Assembly (NCBI GenBank): GCA_949128115.1
Contig: OX421966.1
Span: forward strand, 51,829,416 to 51,893,415
DNA from: Anaspis maculata
Lineage: Eukaryota; Arthropoda; Insecta; Coleoptera; Scraptiidae
Direction of reading: 5' to 3'
Length of the DNA: 64,000 nt
Within the stretch, counting starts at the first letter, position 1; the number at the start of each line of letters is the position of its first letter. The notes beneath the pieces are model-generated. The model was not told the origin of the DNA, ran no database searches, and worked only from the letters and a program-made list of their open reading frames with translations. Of the stretch, positions 34,846 through 47,300 are shown in pieces. A program made the position numbers and the translations under genes.

Positions 34846-34968
34846 ATCGGCCCAATTAGAGGCCGTACGCATACTTCAATTTTGAAGGAGTTTCTAAGCA
34901 AAATCTCCTTAGCAACTCCTCCAAAATTGAAGTATGACGTGCAGCCTCTAATTGTGCCGACTGTACAT
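34846..34968. mobile_element. Palindromic MITE
   Basis: A 123-base hairpin with arms CAATTAGAGGC / GCCTCTAATTG and ACTTCAATTTTG / AAAATTGAAGT. It directly follows the previous MITE. Confidence 0.75.
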
Positions 34969-35033
34969 ACCTACTTATAATGAAATGATACTGGTAGAGG
35001 CAACATACTTGTAGAGGCTCAAATTCATCAGTT

Positions 35034-36890
35034 TTCGAATTCACAATTCAATTTTTTTGCTCACTCTCTGTTACAAACACAAATGATAGGTAAGTACAGA
35101 ACATTAACCCAAGCGCAGTCACACCACACCAGCATAATTAGAATTTATGAAAAAAAAATGCAATTATTATAGTAGGCTTTGCCATTTAGTGCCATCCTAC
35201 CGGAAGCATGCAACAACAGACGCACGGAAGGGTGATAACTGTTTTAATAAATCATAATATCATCAACAAAATTCCAGGGACGTTCTAAGGGCAAATCAAC
35301 TTGCAAAATTAAATTACTATCCAGCAAATTCCCAGTCCCATTGTCAAATTGATATTCTGTCAGTTCGTCACCACCACCCACGTCTTTTGTTTTTATTACC
35401 TACGGCTACGATAGCTCTGCTCTGAGCTCAGCTCAATTTAATGCAAATAATTGCCGTGCGTTGTCATGGTGATAAATTCAAAGATGATGCTACTAGTACG
35501 GATCTGGTTTAAATGGACGAGAGAAACCGCCCTACCGCCGCCCTAACCCGTAGCAACAATAACAGCAATATTGACGAAAACGATAACCAGAAGTAGATAG
35601 GTAGGTACCTACTTTATGGAGCAGAAATGACGGGGAGTGACAATGAGGAAGTGAGTCATTTAAAGGGGACGTCCCAGGAATACACCGCCGCCTGGATCAA
35701 TTACTTACAGGTTCTCGCCGCCGCCTACGATTCCAGTCCAACTCTCTGGCTTCGGTTCCGATTCCAAAGCCGACCCTTATTATTATACACACCCCCTTTA
35801 CAAGGTCACCTTCGTGTCGCGAGGGACGTCGTCTCTAATCTTATTTATTTTGCACGCTCTAATGAATAAATAAAGCACAATAATACACTACGCAAGTGCT
35901 CGCTCGGCGCGATGATAATGATCTGATTAAGCGATTTCGCAAAGTAAACATTGAAAACTTTGACGCAGACAAAAGCGTCAGAAACAATCGAAGAAACTGT
36001 AGGTGTCTAGATCGCCGTGAAATCGAGTGTTGTTTTCTCTTTGAGAGTTTGAGCCCGAACACGGCCAAAATAAAATGTCAAATGGGGAAAGGCGAAAGGC
36101 CAACAAACCGTTCGGAGGAAATGTCAAACGGTCGCTCCTCTGGGCGAAACTCACCGCATTGTGACGTGTTCCGTGTGATTATCGCCGTCTGCGACGTGGC
36201 CCGGTGCTTTGTTGACGATTTTGGGGTGGTAATTTGCACGAAAACACGCCGAAAATTGCACAAATATTGCGGAAAACTGCCAAGCGGTACACCCCTTGGT
36301 GAGAAACACCACGCAGGACTACCACACCCGAAGCGCACAAAAACACCAGATGCCGCTGCACAGTTACCAGATTTGCGCCGTATCGCGTCGGTCACGACAC
36401 GGAGTGATGCCATGTTTGCCATGTGCGCTGATAGGACAGAAAGAGATAGCAGCAGTGACGGAGGTCCTAGATTGCGTCTGCGTGACATAAAATTTCATAA
36501 TTTCTCTTTTGTGACGTACAGTCTGCTCATATATTAATCGTTCAATGTACACCCGAGTTCTAAAGTGATGCCTTGGCAATAAAACAGATTTCTGGAAGCA
36601 GTAAGGCACAATGCAAGGGTCTTGTGAGTTTCGAGAGCCGAGACCGGGAAGAGAAGTGAGTGGATGAGAAGCTTAAACATCAAACGAAAAAGAAATGACG
36701 AGAGCACAAAATGACTTTTTTTTCTCATAGTTACGGAACCGGAGCACAGTGGGAATACCATACACGGGATGTAGCATGCAGGATGAACGTGATGTGTGGT
36801 GTGATGAAAAAAATCGTGATTTACCGGGAAAAAAACGACAACAGCAGATCTTCCAGCTTTGTTTATTATTAAATTGACACTACACCCACA
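35034..36890. other. Unique stretch with possible exon or promoter
   Basis: Unlike the DNA on both sides, this stretch shows no inverted repeats, and from about 35330 to 36540 it is comparatively GC- and CpG-rich. A frame at 35627-35869 (+) starts MTGSDNEEVSHLKGTSQEYT, continues AAWINYLQ and could be a short coding exon. A 213-codon open frame at 35896-36537 (+) has no recognisable composition and no good ATG. I do not recognise a product. The stretch may be the promoter and first exon of a gene whose body lies elsewhere. Confidence 0.3.
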
Positions 36891-36913
36891 CTATACTGGA
36901 GAGTTGAAACATG

Positions 36914-37121
36914 ATGGCGGCTTTACAGAACTTCGTTTGTCGCCGGCGACAGTCCCCCATTCCCCATTATTCACTGTAGTTGAATAATTTGAATGACACG
37001 ACGACAGAAACTCGTGTCGCGGGAATGAAATGGAGGGAAGTAGGGGAGTACAGGCAGATCGAATCCTATTGGCCAGCGACACTGTCGCAGGCGACATACG
37101 AAGTTCTGTAAAGTCGCCATA
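36914..37121 (+). mobile_element. MITE family 1, copy 2
   Basis: Ends ATGGCGGCTTTACAGAACTT and GAAGTTCTGTAAAGTCGCCA, colinear with 176-367 but with the complete left arm. Confidence 0.8.
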
Positions 37122-37261
37122 ACTCTGATGTAAGTAATATAATTGTCAAAGTAACATTTGAACATTTTCTTCAGTTTTTGACACTATTGACAATCATTTA
37201 TTGGAGTCGCCGCCTTGAGTTAGGTGCGCACGGGCGACACATCCCAGAAATTTTTGCGATA

Positions 37262-38265
37262 TACAGGGTGGTCCATCCTAGCGTAATTATCCCATAGCGG
37301 TCTTACCCTTCAAGATAGAGAAAAAGATGTAAGGAAGAAGTTATATGGTTTGATGAGACCTATAACTTAAAATTATTTTCAGCTATACCACACAGCCAGA
37401 CAGCCAGGCAGCCAGACAAGCCAAATAGTACGCAACGCTCAATTAGTCAGTCTGAATATTGTCGAACAAGAGAAAATGGCTTCAACGCAGAAAAAAACAA
37501 ATTGGGATCCTGGATATCGGGATCATTACCAGAATATCATATCAATCATTTTCTCTCACGTAAAGTCATTGACTAACTGAGAGTTGCGTACTATTTGGCT
37601 TGTCTGTAATTCATCACGGCCAACTCAATTTGTGAAAAAAAATAAAAATCACAAATTTTGTGAAAATTTCCGATTATCTCGAAAAAAATGAAGTTTAAGG
37701 GTAGGGTATCCCTAGTAAAAATGAAAGAGGATAAAAAAAGCTATCAGATGACGTTATAAAATTAGGGGCATGCTATTTGAAAAAAATGAGTTATGAGACT
37801 TTGAAAATTATGAAGTTTGATTTTTTTTTGTGAACGCCCTGTATCAAGAAATCGCAATTTTTTGACATTGGTATATTGGTCTTTGACTTGACTATCACCA
37901 TGTCGAGTTTCATCTCTTAGTTTTGAAAAGCAAGGCCGCTACGATTTTTTCAAGATAACTGTGGAAATACAATTTTTTTCAGTTTTCAATTTTTAGTTGG
38001 TAGCACTGCCACACAATTGGAAAACAAAAATACAGGCATAAGACAGTTAAAAAAGCTAAATCCGAAAATGCAAAAAAATATAGGGTGTCCCATTTAAAAA
38101 AATTGACGTTTTGTTGATCCCGTCAAAATGGGACACCTGTATAGCTGAAAATAATTTTAGGTTATAGGTCCCATTAAACCATATAACTTCTTTCCTACAT
38201 CTTTTTCTCTCTCTTGAACGGTAAGACCGCTATGGGATAATTACGCTAGAATGGACCACCCTGTA
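37262..38265. mobile_element. TACAGGGTG foldback element
   Basis: Ends TACAGGGTGGTCCATCCTAG and CTAGAATGGACCACCCTGTA; long arms include TATGGGATAATTACGCTAG. Inner pieces end in CACCTGTATAG and CGCCCTGTATC, suggesting earlier nested insertions. Confidence 0.8.
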
Positions 38266-38269
38266 CATA

Positions 38270-39180
38270 CCGTCCGTTTTTTATTTCAGGCCCCAGCCCG
38301 TAGCACCTTTATTATGGGTTTCACACCCAATATATTGTATATTTTTGAAATCACAAAAACAAGATCTTTCGACTGATGATATGTCAAATCATTTTTGACA
38401 GATGTCATTTTTTCACATTTGACAGAATAGTACTTGTAATACATCATTTTGAAGCCCATAAAATTCTGAAGCGAACTGTGTTTTAATTTTTGAAATCGGG
38501 TGTCTTTCACAGCTTCTAGGGGTCTTTCAATTGGAAAAAAAAGTTGAATTTCAGAAATACATAATAAGTAAGTAGGTGAAGCAGGTACCTGTTTTCAATG
38601 TTAACTAATGATAATAATGATCAATTAACCACAATGAAACACAAAATGTCCTAAAGAAGTTGCTCCAAATGACCGCCTCCTGGCTCCTTAAATGAAAGAT
38701 TCGACGATCAGTGAATTGGAACTACCGGCCCAATGCGATGACATCCGAGCTTGCCAGATATGACCCCCTTCGATTTTTTATGAACTTACCTGAAAGATAA
38801 CGTGTTTATAGAGTTTCCCAATAATTTGGACGATTCAAAAATCAGATCATCACCATTAGTAAATATCAAAAATACCTATTATTTATTGAGTGGCTATTTC
38901 TAGAATTGACATTTTTTCCCATGGAAAGACCCCTACAAACTGTAAAAGACACCCTATTTGAAAAAAAAACACAGTTCTCCTCAAAATTTCATGGGCTTCA
39001 AAATAATGTATCACAAGTACTATTCTGTCATTTGTCAAGAAATGACATCTGTCAAAAATAATTTGACATATCATCACTCAAAAGATCTTGTTTTTCTGAT
39101 TCCAAAAATATATAATATATTGGGTGTGAAACCCATAATAAAGGTGCTACGGGCTGGGGCCTAAAATAAAAAACGGACGG
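38270..39180. mobile_element. Foldback element with CCGTCCG ends
   Basis: A 911-base element flanked by TA on both sides. Ends CCGTCCGTTTTTTATTT and AAATAAAAAACGGACGG; arms of about 230 bases include CAGCCCGTAGCACCTTTATT. It lies three bases from the preceding element. Confidence 0.85.
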
Positions 39181-39209
39181 TATATCGCTCTTTTTGGCAT
39201 GACATTATG

Positions 39210-39375
39210 TATAGACAATACAAATAGAAAAGACCATATGTCATCACGGGTTTTTACGGTTGCGTAGGAACCAGTTGAGTCAATCATTCAAAAAAAGGTT
39301 GGCTGATTTTTGATGCCCCAATATCCGTGACGACGGTGGTGATAACATATGGTCTTCTCTATTTGTATTGTCTAT
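39210..39375. mobile_element. MITE with TATAGACAATACAAAT ends, copy 2
   Basis: Near-identical to 34677-34843, including the core TGATGCCCCAATATCCGTGA. Confidence 0.85.
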
Positions 39376-39416
39376 ACAATTGCATTTTAGAGGTATAACG
39401 CTAAATTTCTGAGATA

Positions 39417-40341
39417 TACAGGATGTCCGTTTTTCGAGGCTAAGCATGGGTATCTCGCTTATCTTGAGAGATACAAAGTCGGTTAAATTAGGAAAAAGTT
39501 GCGCATTTTTATGACGATCAATAATCCAAAAAGAAATTTGACGTATCCATTCTCGTTTTTGAGATATCTTGAAAAAACAGGAATTTGAATTTTTGTTTTT
39601 ATTTTTTATTCAAACAACGGTTGAAGGTGGCCTTGTCTAATCTAGACATTGTCAGTGCACTTTTTCAAGGGGAAACCAAAGCTGCCAAAATCTTTATTTT
39701 AGCTTTTAAAGCAACCGAGTTACGACATTCAACTTTTTTCGCTAATGGGCGCCATATTGGATTTTGATATTTTTGAATACGGTATTCTTTTCTGGTTAGA
39801 ACGATGTGCCACATGTCATTGTTGAATAAATGTTTGACATTTACGGTTTTTTTTATTGTCGGTGCTGATTTTGTTTCCAAAGCACTTTTTGAAAAATAAA
39901 AAATAAATTTTTTGCTCTAAAGCATGAATTCAACAGTGGCATGTGACACATCGTTGTAACCAGAAAATAAAATTGTATTCAAAAATGTCAAAATCCAATA
40001 TGGCGCCCATAAGAGAAAAGAAAGTTGAATGTCATATGTCGGTTGTTTGGAAAGCTAGAAGGAGGATTTTGGCAACATTGAATTCCTTTTGAAAAAGTGC
40101 CTCCACAATGTCTTAATTAGAAAAGGCTACCTTCAACCGTTTTTCAAATAAAAGATAAAAACAAAAATTACAAATTTCTGTTTTTTCTCGATATCTCGAA
40201 AACTAAAACTGACAAGTCAAATATCTTCTTGGATCATTGATCGTCATGAAAATTAGCAACTTTTTTCTAATTTAACCGACTCTGTATCTCTAAAGATAAG
40301 CGAGATACCCATGCTTAGCCTCGAAAAACGGACACCCTGTA
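39417..40341. mobile_element. Foldback element, TACAGGATGTCC ends, copy 2
   Basis: Related over its length to 2741-3643. The left terminus has A where the right end and the first copy have G. Confidence 0.8.
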
Positions 40342-40462
40342 TCGCCCATGGGGGCCTAGCATTAACCATTGACATTTAAAATTGAAGTTTACAGTTTAAG
40401 GCTGCCTCTATGGCTCTACTACACTGCCGATCGGAGAGCTATATGCCGTTCACGTTTTAAAT

Positions 40463-40600
40463 TCAGTAGAATGACTTTTTGGATCAAAAATAAAGTGAGA
40501 AGCTGGGGGGCTACGGCTACGGCTGACGGACAGTCAGTGGCCATCAGCCGTATCCTTGCAGCGCTCCAGCTTGTCACTTTATTTTTGCTCCAAAAAGTTC
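40463..40600. mobile_element. MITE with AGTAGAATGACTTTTTGG arm
   Basis: Palindrome with AAATAAAGTGAGAAGCTGG and CCAGCTTGTCACTTTATTT. Relatives: 61185-61395, and a half at 8930-8990 (POLR3E intron). Confidence 0.65.
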
Positions 40601-40794
40601 CTGAAAAACACGCCAACGCGGTACAGCAGCTTAAAAGCCTCGTACGTGTACCTACATTCAAAAGATGTTGAGGTGCGGTTTTCTGTGTTTTGGTAAAGTT
40701 TGGCAATGCCAAACCGTCTCGTCTCTTGAACATTTGAGTTTTATAAAAGGCACGTAGGTACTCCAAGTGGTAACAAGTTTGAAACATTACGAAT

Positions 40795-41480
40795 TTAGTT
40801 TCACTTGACCGAGCGGAAAAAGCTAAACGGTAGATTATAGGCTGATGTCTTTTGTGATCAGATTCAAAATTTCAATTGAATACCACGACTGTAGACCACA
40901 TGATAGGGTTCCGATCGAAGCTCAATGCCCGACGGCGTGCTACGAAACGAGGCTACACTCGGGGCTACAGTAATCTTTCAATTCAAAGGCCGCAAAAACG
41001 GCAGGTTCTGGAAAATATTTATTACTGCAGTTTTGAAAACCAGAAAATGTACCACGAAAAAGTCCTTGCTGCTATATTTTTATAATTCAAGAATTCACAG
41101 TTTGAATCTGAAAACTACGGATAGCTAAAAATAAAATACAAGTTCATTTACCATTGACATAAGAAAAGTATTCCAACTATGAATCATGAAAATATGGCTT
41201 CATGGACTTTTTCATGATACATTTTGTTGTTCTATTCGTAAAACTGCAGTATGGTAGATTATTTCTAGAACCTATAGTTTTTGCGGCGTTTCACGTATAA
41301 GACTTCGGTGCAGTCTCGTTCCGCCGTGCGCTGGCGGGCATTGAGCTTCAACGGAATTTGGTCAGCGAAACAATGAAAACCGCGTCACCTGTTTATCCTA
41401 TCTTGTGGTCAAACAATAAAAAAGACATCAATGTACAATTTGCCTTTCAGCTTTTTCCGATAGGTCAAGTCAGTGGAACT
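40795..41480. mobile_element. Palindromic element
   Basis: Left blocks GAAGCTCAATGCCCG and AGCGGAAAAAGCT face right blocks CGGGCATTGAGCTTC and AGCTTTTTCCGAT. Small reading frames in it are incidental. Confidence 0.65.
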
Positions 41481-41539
41481 AAATTAGTCTCGAAATTAGT
41501 AATTCTTCGAACTTGTCATCATTTGCTATAGGTACCATT

Positions 41540-41652
41540 GCGGCCTTTTTAGAGTGGACGACAGTCGACAGATTTTTCAGGATTCTGGCCTGAACGTCGC
41601 ATGACAGCAAGCCAACTCGTTGACGTTGTCGTCCACTTTATAATGGCCGCAA
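41540..41652. mobile_element. Small MITE
   Basis: 113 bases, ends TGCGGCCTTTTTAGAGTGGA and TCCACTTTATAATGGCCGCA, with inner GACGACAGTCGAC/GTTGACGTTGTC arms. Confidence 0.65.
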
Positions 41653-41744
41653 CCGTACTTACTTTTTATCGAACTGGAATTTTCAAAATGTGGTTGGCAT
41701 TGTCAGGCTTTTTTCTATCAAATGCAATGAACCGCACCTTATTA

Positions 41745-44270
41745 GGGACGGAGTCATATTGGTGAAATAAGCGTTGCGAAATCAATCCGTGTGGGTTTAT
41801 TCCTTGACGGATTCTTACAATTTTGGTCTCTTTCGAAAGCTACAAGGTACAAAGTACAAGGATGTACCATTGTATAACTACTACTAGTAGGTCAGCCTCG
41901 GGTTTAGGATGTTATTACGAGAGGTCGCACAAATCGGGAAAGAGCACCTGTCCTGGAAGAAATTATTCGCCATCTAGCAGCAAACTCAGCAAACTGATAA
42001 AATGGAATAAGGTGCGCTGCCCGGCTTTCACAAGCGATGAGGCTTGGTGCAGAACTAATTGGCTCCGCCCACGGCCTATTGTGAATGATCGAGTGTACAG
42101 TTAGTACTTATGCCCAATGCACTTTACTACCTGAAAATGTGTTTCTTTGCGCCTCGCCACTGCAACCACAGTACAGTGTGCGTAGTTTGTGTGGATTTTT
42201 GGCGTATAGTGCGAGTGTCTGTATCTTCTATTTCCAAAATAGTGCCTTGTTGGGTCCACTTCTTTGAAATTTTGGCGCTGCGCTTTCGCTAAAATTGACT
42301 ATTGCTATGATCAGCTATTATGATCTATGAAAATGCAGCTGAAAATGATCTATTATGCCCTCAAATTTCAGCCGTTTCATCAAAAACAAAGTTTGTTCTC
42401 GTTTTCTCAGTATGTAGTAACGAAAAGTTGTAGCAATATATTTTTTTTGTAACGTCCCTCAACTTCAGCTCAATATGGGATGGAAGAAAAGTTGAGGGAC
42501 GTAACAAAAAATATTTGAGAATTCTGCTGAAACTTATCGTTACTACTAAGAAAACAAGGAAACATTTTGTTTTCTGATGAAACGGCTGGAATTTAAGGGC
42601 ATAATAGATCATTTGCAAAAAATATTTGAATATATAAATTTACAAAAAATCCTAACATCAAAAATCTTCAGGATTTACAAAAATTTCTTGTTAGCTCAAT
42701 GGTACCAAGCAATTTTTTTGCAATATGAATAACATGTTTCATGTTAGTTTCTAAATAGAAGAATGAGTTTTAAAAAATGTGTATACAAAATGTCTTTGTT
42801 TTAAAAAAAGCTTTGAAGTTTTCTCAAGAGTCGCCCTGGAAATTTCAAACTAATTGATAGGATGATGTGTCAGTTAACAGTAGAAGAATAAACCTACAAA
42901 ATTTCAATCGAATCCATGCGGCCATTCTAAAAATATGGCTCATCAAAAAATTCGACAAAATAATGGAATCGCACCGTGTAACTTCGAAACGAATGAACAG
43001 CGTTAGAGAAATTTTGAAGCCAGATCCTGGCTCGCCTAAAAAAACTGGACCTATCCTTGAGCTATGTCCATTTGGTGATTTCTCGCTTTTCCTCTCTCAA
43101 ACTTAGATCAGATCAGTGAGTTTTGTGGTAAAAGGAAAGCACCTAATTTCACCCTAAAATGCACGATGTAGCCATACTTCCGGAAAACAGAAATTTTGTC
43201 AGAAACACGTGACTCCTGTTAAGTTGGTTTCAAAAAAATTCGGCTCCATATCCGTAAAGAAGACACGTACAGCTCTCAGAACTTTGATTTTTTGCTGGGT
43301 TTTCATCGATAATTTTCGAAAACTGGTTGAGGAAACTTGAATTTCACTAAAATCCAAACAGTGGCATCAAAGTTACAAAATAGTCCCACAAAAAATTTCC
43401 CAAGAATTTGTTTTTAAAAAATTCTGTCCATCAGTTCCTCTTTACTTCGATTGCAAAGTTCTTGTACAGAGATGAGATATTGGTAGTTTGTTCATCAAAA
43501 TAGGTGTTTTTCGAAATAACAGAGTGCATTCGCCAAATTTTAGGCGGGCTTTTTGAAACAACCGGACAAAAACATTCGAATCCTACTCTAATGCACCTGT
43601 AATGTAATATAACGTGGTAGATTCCCAACGCTATTCTATTTTTGAGATAAAATTATGCTATAATATTTCATCTGTGCAGAAATTTTGTTTGTGACAAATC
43701 TGCGTAAATGCATTGGTTTGCCCGGTTGTTTTCAATATTCCGCCATTACTTGCCCTTGCACATGTGCAGTATGGCCAGATACGCGGTAGAAATCTTTGAA
43801 ATGTGAAATGTGTAAAATGTCCCAGTATTCAGGAAACTAACAATCGGAGGAAGCTTCCCGCTGCGCAGGAGGGCGGAGCCAATTTCACGGTAAATGATGA
43901 AGCCAAGCGCTCAACCCAGCTTTCGCGCTCTTTGCTGAGTTTCGAAAAGCGACAGATCCTGAACACGCCATCTGTCCGTGCTTTACACAACCTTCACAAT
44001 TTCAACGACAGCTGGCCTACTAGGAGTAGTTATACAATGGATGTACTTTGGTTTGAGCCCATTGGCATTTCCGAAATCCATTCCATTTTCATTCCATTCC
44101 ATCCATCCATTTTTGACATTTGAAAAAATTATTTTTGGATTTTGGAAATACCAATGAGCTCAAACCAAAGTACATCCTTGTAGCTTTCGAAAGAGACCAA
44201 AATGGTAAGAATCCGTCAAGGAATAAACCCACACGGATTGATTTCGCAACGCTTATTTTACCAATTCAAC
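41745..44270. mobile_element. 2.5-kb foldback element with a nested hairpin
   Basis: Arms of about 330 bases: ATCAATCCGTGTGGGTTTAT on the left, ATAAACCCACACGGATTGAT on the right. The loop holds a hairpin at 42355-42606 and a repeat at 42720-42910 shared with 58030-58220. The right arm stops 120 bases from the pickpocket A stop codon. Confidence 0.8.
42355..42606. mobile_element. Hairpin element
   Basis: Outer arms ATGCCCTCAAATTTC / AATTTAAGGGCATA and CCGTTTCATC / GATGAAACGG, inner arm GTAACGTCCCTCAACTT / AAGTTGAGGGACGTAAC. Non-coding. Confidence 0.7.
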
Positions 44271-44393
44271 ACCGTTCTTAACTTTAGAAATGTGCACGTA
44301 CGAGGCTTGTAAACTGTACTGTATTGGCGCGTTTTTCGACTGAAGCGAATGCTATGTCGCTCGCTCACGTTCAGTTAAATTATGTCCTTATCA

Positions 44394-47300
44394 TTATTCC
44401 TTTCTCACATCCTTCTTATCACAACAGTAATTACATATCAGCCGGATCGTTAGAAAATACACGAGTTCGATCAAAGACAATATCGAGAAGCCAGTGAACA
44501 GGCCCAGAACCCCGCCGAAATTGGCAAGAAAGTCCAAAGAACCGTACATCTCGTTCTTTTCTGACCCGATGAAGTCTTCGGTTCCGAAATATGCACTGAA
44601 TTTTGATAAATGAAATGACCCTGTTGACGCCGTCGTTTCATTATTCATCTCTTCATCCTGACTTTCCTCAACTTTTTGCGTCCAACCCCAGTCGGTCTGT
44701 GAGACCCCAACTCCGTACACGATGTCCGTGCAGAGCGGTAAACAATCACATGAAACTTGTTCGTGTGACAGAAGAAAGCTCGCCGAGTGACTGAGCTGAC
44801 CCAGTTTTCTTTCCAAATTCACGTTTTGCATCATTTCTGGAAGAAAACAAGGGAGGAAAATGAATAAGTACCTTTAGAGTGCCTTTACGCTCACTTTGGC
44901 AGCAGCGATCTCACGACTGAGTTTTTTTTTCATTTCGTATTTAGCTTGCTAATGATCACATCTTCAAACCAATAAGAGCCATTACACAGAGAAATCCGTG
45001 AGAACGTAGCCCGCAACTGTGACAAAAAAGGCCAACCACAGTCCAGTATGCATTCTTGCCACTTTCACCCAAAAGGCGGCGGTAATTCCGTATGGTTGAA
45101 TTTTTTTACGGTTTAGGGCTTACGTCTCTACAGATGTCTGTTGAAGGCTTGAACCGTGAGGTGTCACGGTGATTTATAGCGTTTTCGAGTCACTAGAATC
45201 GAGCTAGTTCAGCTCGAAAATTGCTATCACTGAATGGCCAGAGATTTTCGAGAACCAATCGAATCCTTCTGATCTTGGAGCTTAACTAGTTCGGTTCTAG
45301 CGTTGTTCTAGTGACTCGAAAACGCTATTAGCGTTAGCATTGGTCCTCGCACTGACAGTCTAGTGTCAAATTAACATTAGCGAGTTGGCGACCAGTTGAC
45401 AGCTTGTTGGCGTTAAACAGCGTCACTGTCTATGCTGTAGCGATTTATGGAAAATGGATTTAGCGCCAAAGCGAATGTTAAGCACCCTTACGTTCAGCTC
45501 CAAAAACGCAGTCCAAACTGGCGGCATCGCAGATTCTTGTTCCCTTCTCTCCTGTGAAATTCGATCATGAGTTGCTGATAGAACTGAAAATTATAAAGCA
45601 GCGACTCACTTGGCATGTAGAAGTTAACGCAGCCACAAAATGACAGCGTGAAGTTGGTGATGCACTCCAGCTTGCAGTTGTTCAACGTGTAGATTTTGAA
45701 GAACTTTAGTTTCTTCTCCGAAGAAAAAAAGCATCCTCTTTTTTGGTAGGGGTAGGCTTTGACCGCATCTGAAGTGGTAATCGACGTAGGGTTGATCGCA
45801 GCGACCATCGCTTTGTTCAAGGGTAAGGTAAGGTAGCCCTGACTCGCCATCGGGAATCTGGCTGGGAGATGGAATTGTACCTGAAATGTCAAATTCATCA
45901 GCGCCATCTAGTGCCACAAGTCAGACCTATTGCGGCAACACTGACGCGTTAAGTGCGCCAGTCGATCGCTACAAAATGCATTTGACTAGCTCAGCAAAAA
46001 TACACTCAAATGTCGTGTCATAAAAATCCTAGTAGATACTTAGTACAAAGAAAATAAAATTGGATTTGAATCAAACCTTATAGCCTCGGGCGGAACCCCG
46101 GCAAAGGTTGTCATTTTCGCCTTTGGTGGATTTCAGTTCGAATTTCAGAGCATATCTAGTTCCTGCCAGAAGTGCTCTTCTAGGGTATGTTATTTTCTCG
46201 GCGCCTTCTCCGTATCCATGGTCTATGCTCCAATTTGTCAAAGTGTATTTCGACTTATGAAAATCCTTGTAGTGCAGTCTAAAATAGGTACATTTTTTCA
46301 ATATTAATTATTAAAATGAAATACTGTCTTCATTATTCTTGTAAGTGTAAACACTTCTGTGTAAAGCCGCATCCACATAGGATTAGTGCAGTTGGACTGC
46401 AGGGGAACTGCGTAGGTAATAAACCAATCTTACCACGAGCGTTTACATAGAATTAGTGTGGAACTAGCAACTTGACACCTCAGCTGCCGACCTGACGCAA
46501 CAACCGTCAAACGGCTCTTTCTTGTAACGTCTAAAATTTGGCATTCGCATCTCACAGTAGCAGATTCGCATCTCGTATCAGTCAACTTATCACGCCGCAA
46601 TAATAGCTTAGCAACGGAATCGTGAATTGTGATTAGCGATGGCAAGAAAATTGGCACGGGCAGTGCAGAATGACAGAAAACTTCAAACTTCTGCCATCCC
46701 AACTGCACTCCCACTGCCACTCGTTTCTTACCGTAAGTCTATGTGAACACTCAAATTCAAAAACCTATAGTTTAGCTTTTCTACCATACCGTTGCCACTG
46801 CACTAATCTTATGTGGATGCGGCTTAAGAAACTTCCAGCACACTTCCAATTCAACACGAGTTTCAAATTCAGCGCGTTATGGGCTGAGCAGCCTGCCATC
46901 TGTCGTTGATGAATTCAGTGATGATACTGTCGAGCTGGAAATGTCATGGAAACGCGCCGGGACTTACACCACTTACACGTTCTATGACTTACACTGCATC
47001 CGTTAATAAGTCACGTCTGTCGAACATGTTGAAAGTATAACAAATACCTTCATCAGTGATGATAGGCACAAATATTTTCTCACAATCGACCTCCAACGCC
47101 ATGTATTCGCAATTTATCGGCAAAAAGTCGGGCGCGACTTTTTCAATAGCACCAAAAAAATCTTTTTGTTCCAGAAGATATTTGTATCGCAGTTCGGATT
47201 TAGGTTTGCAAATACTGCCGTCAAATAGACTGAGCATAGTGTCCCTTAAATGGTTAAATACTAATGCTGATGCGTTAAATAAGACTTGACACGGTTTTCA

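Noticed and set aside
35896..36537. 213-codon open frame
   Set aside because: No ATG start in good context, odd composition and an equally open antisense frame; typical of GC-rich non-coding DNA.
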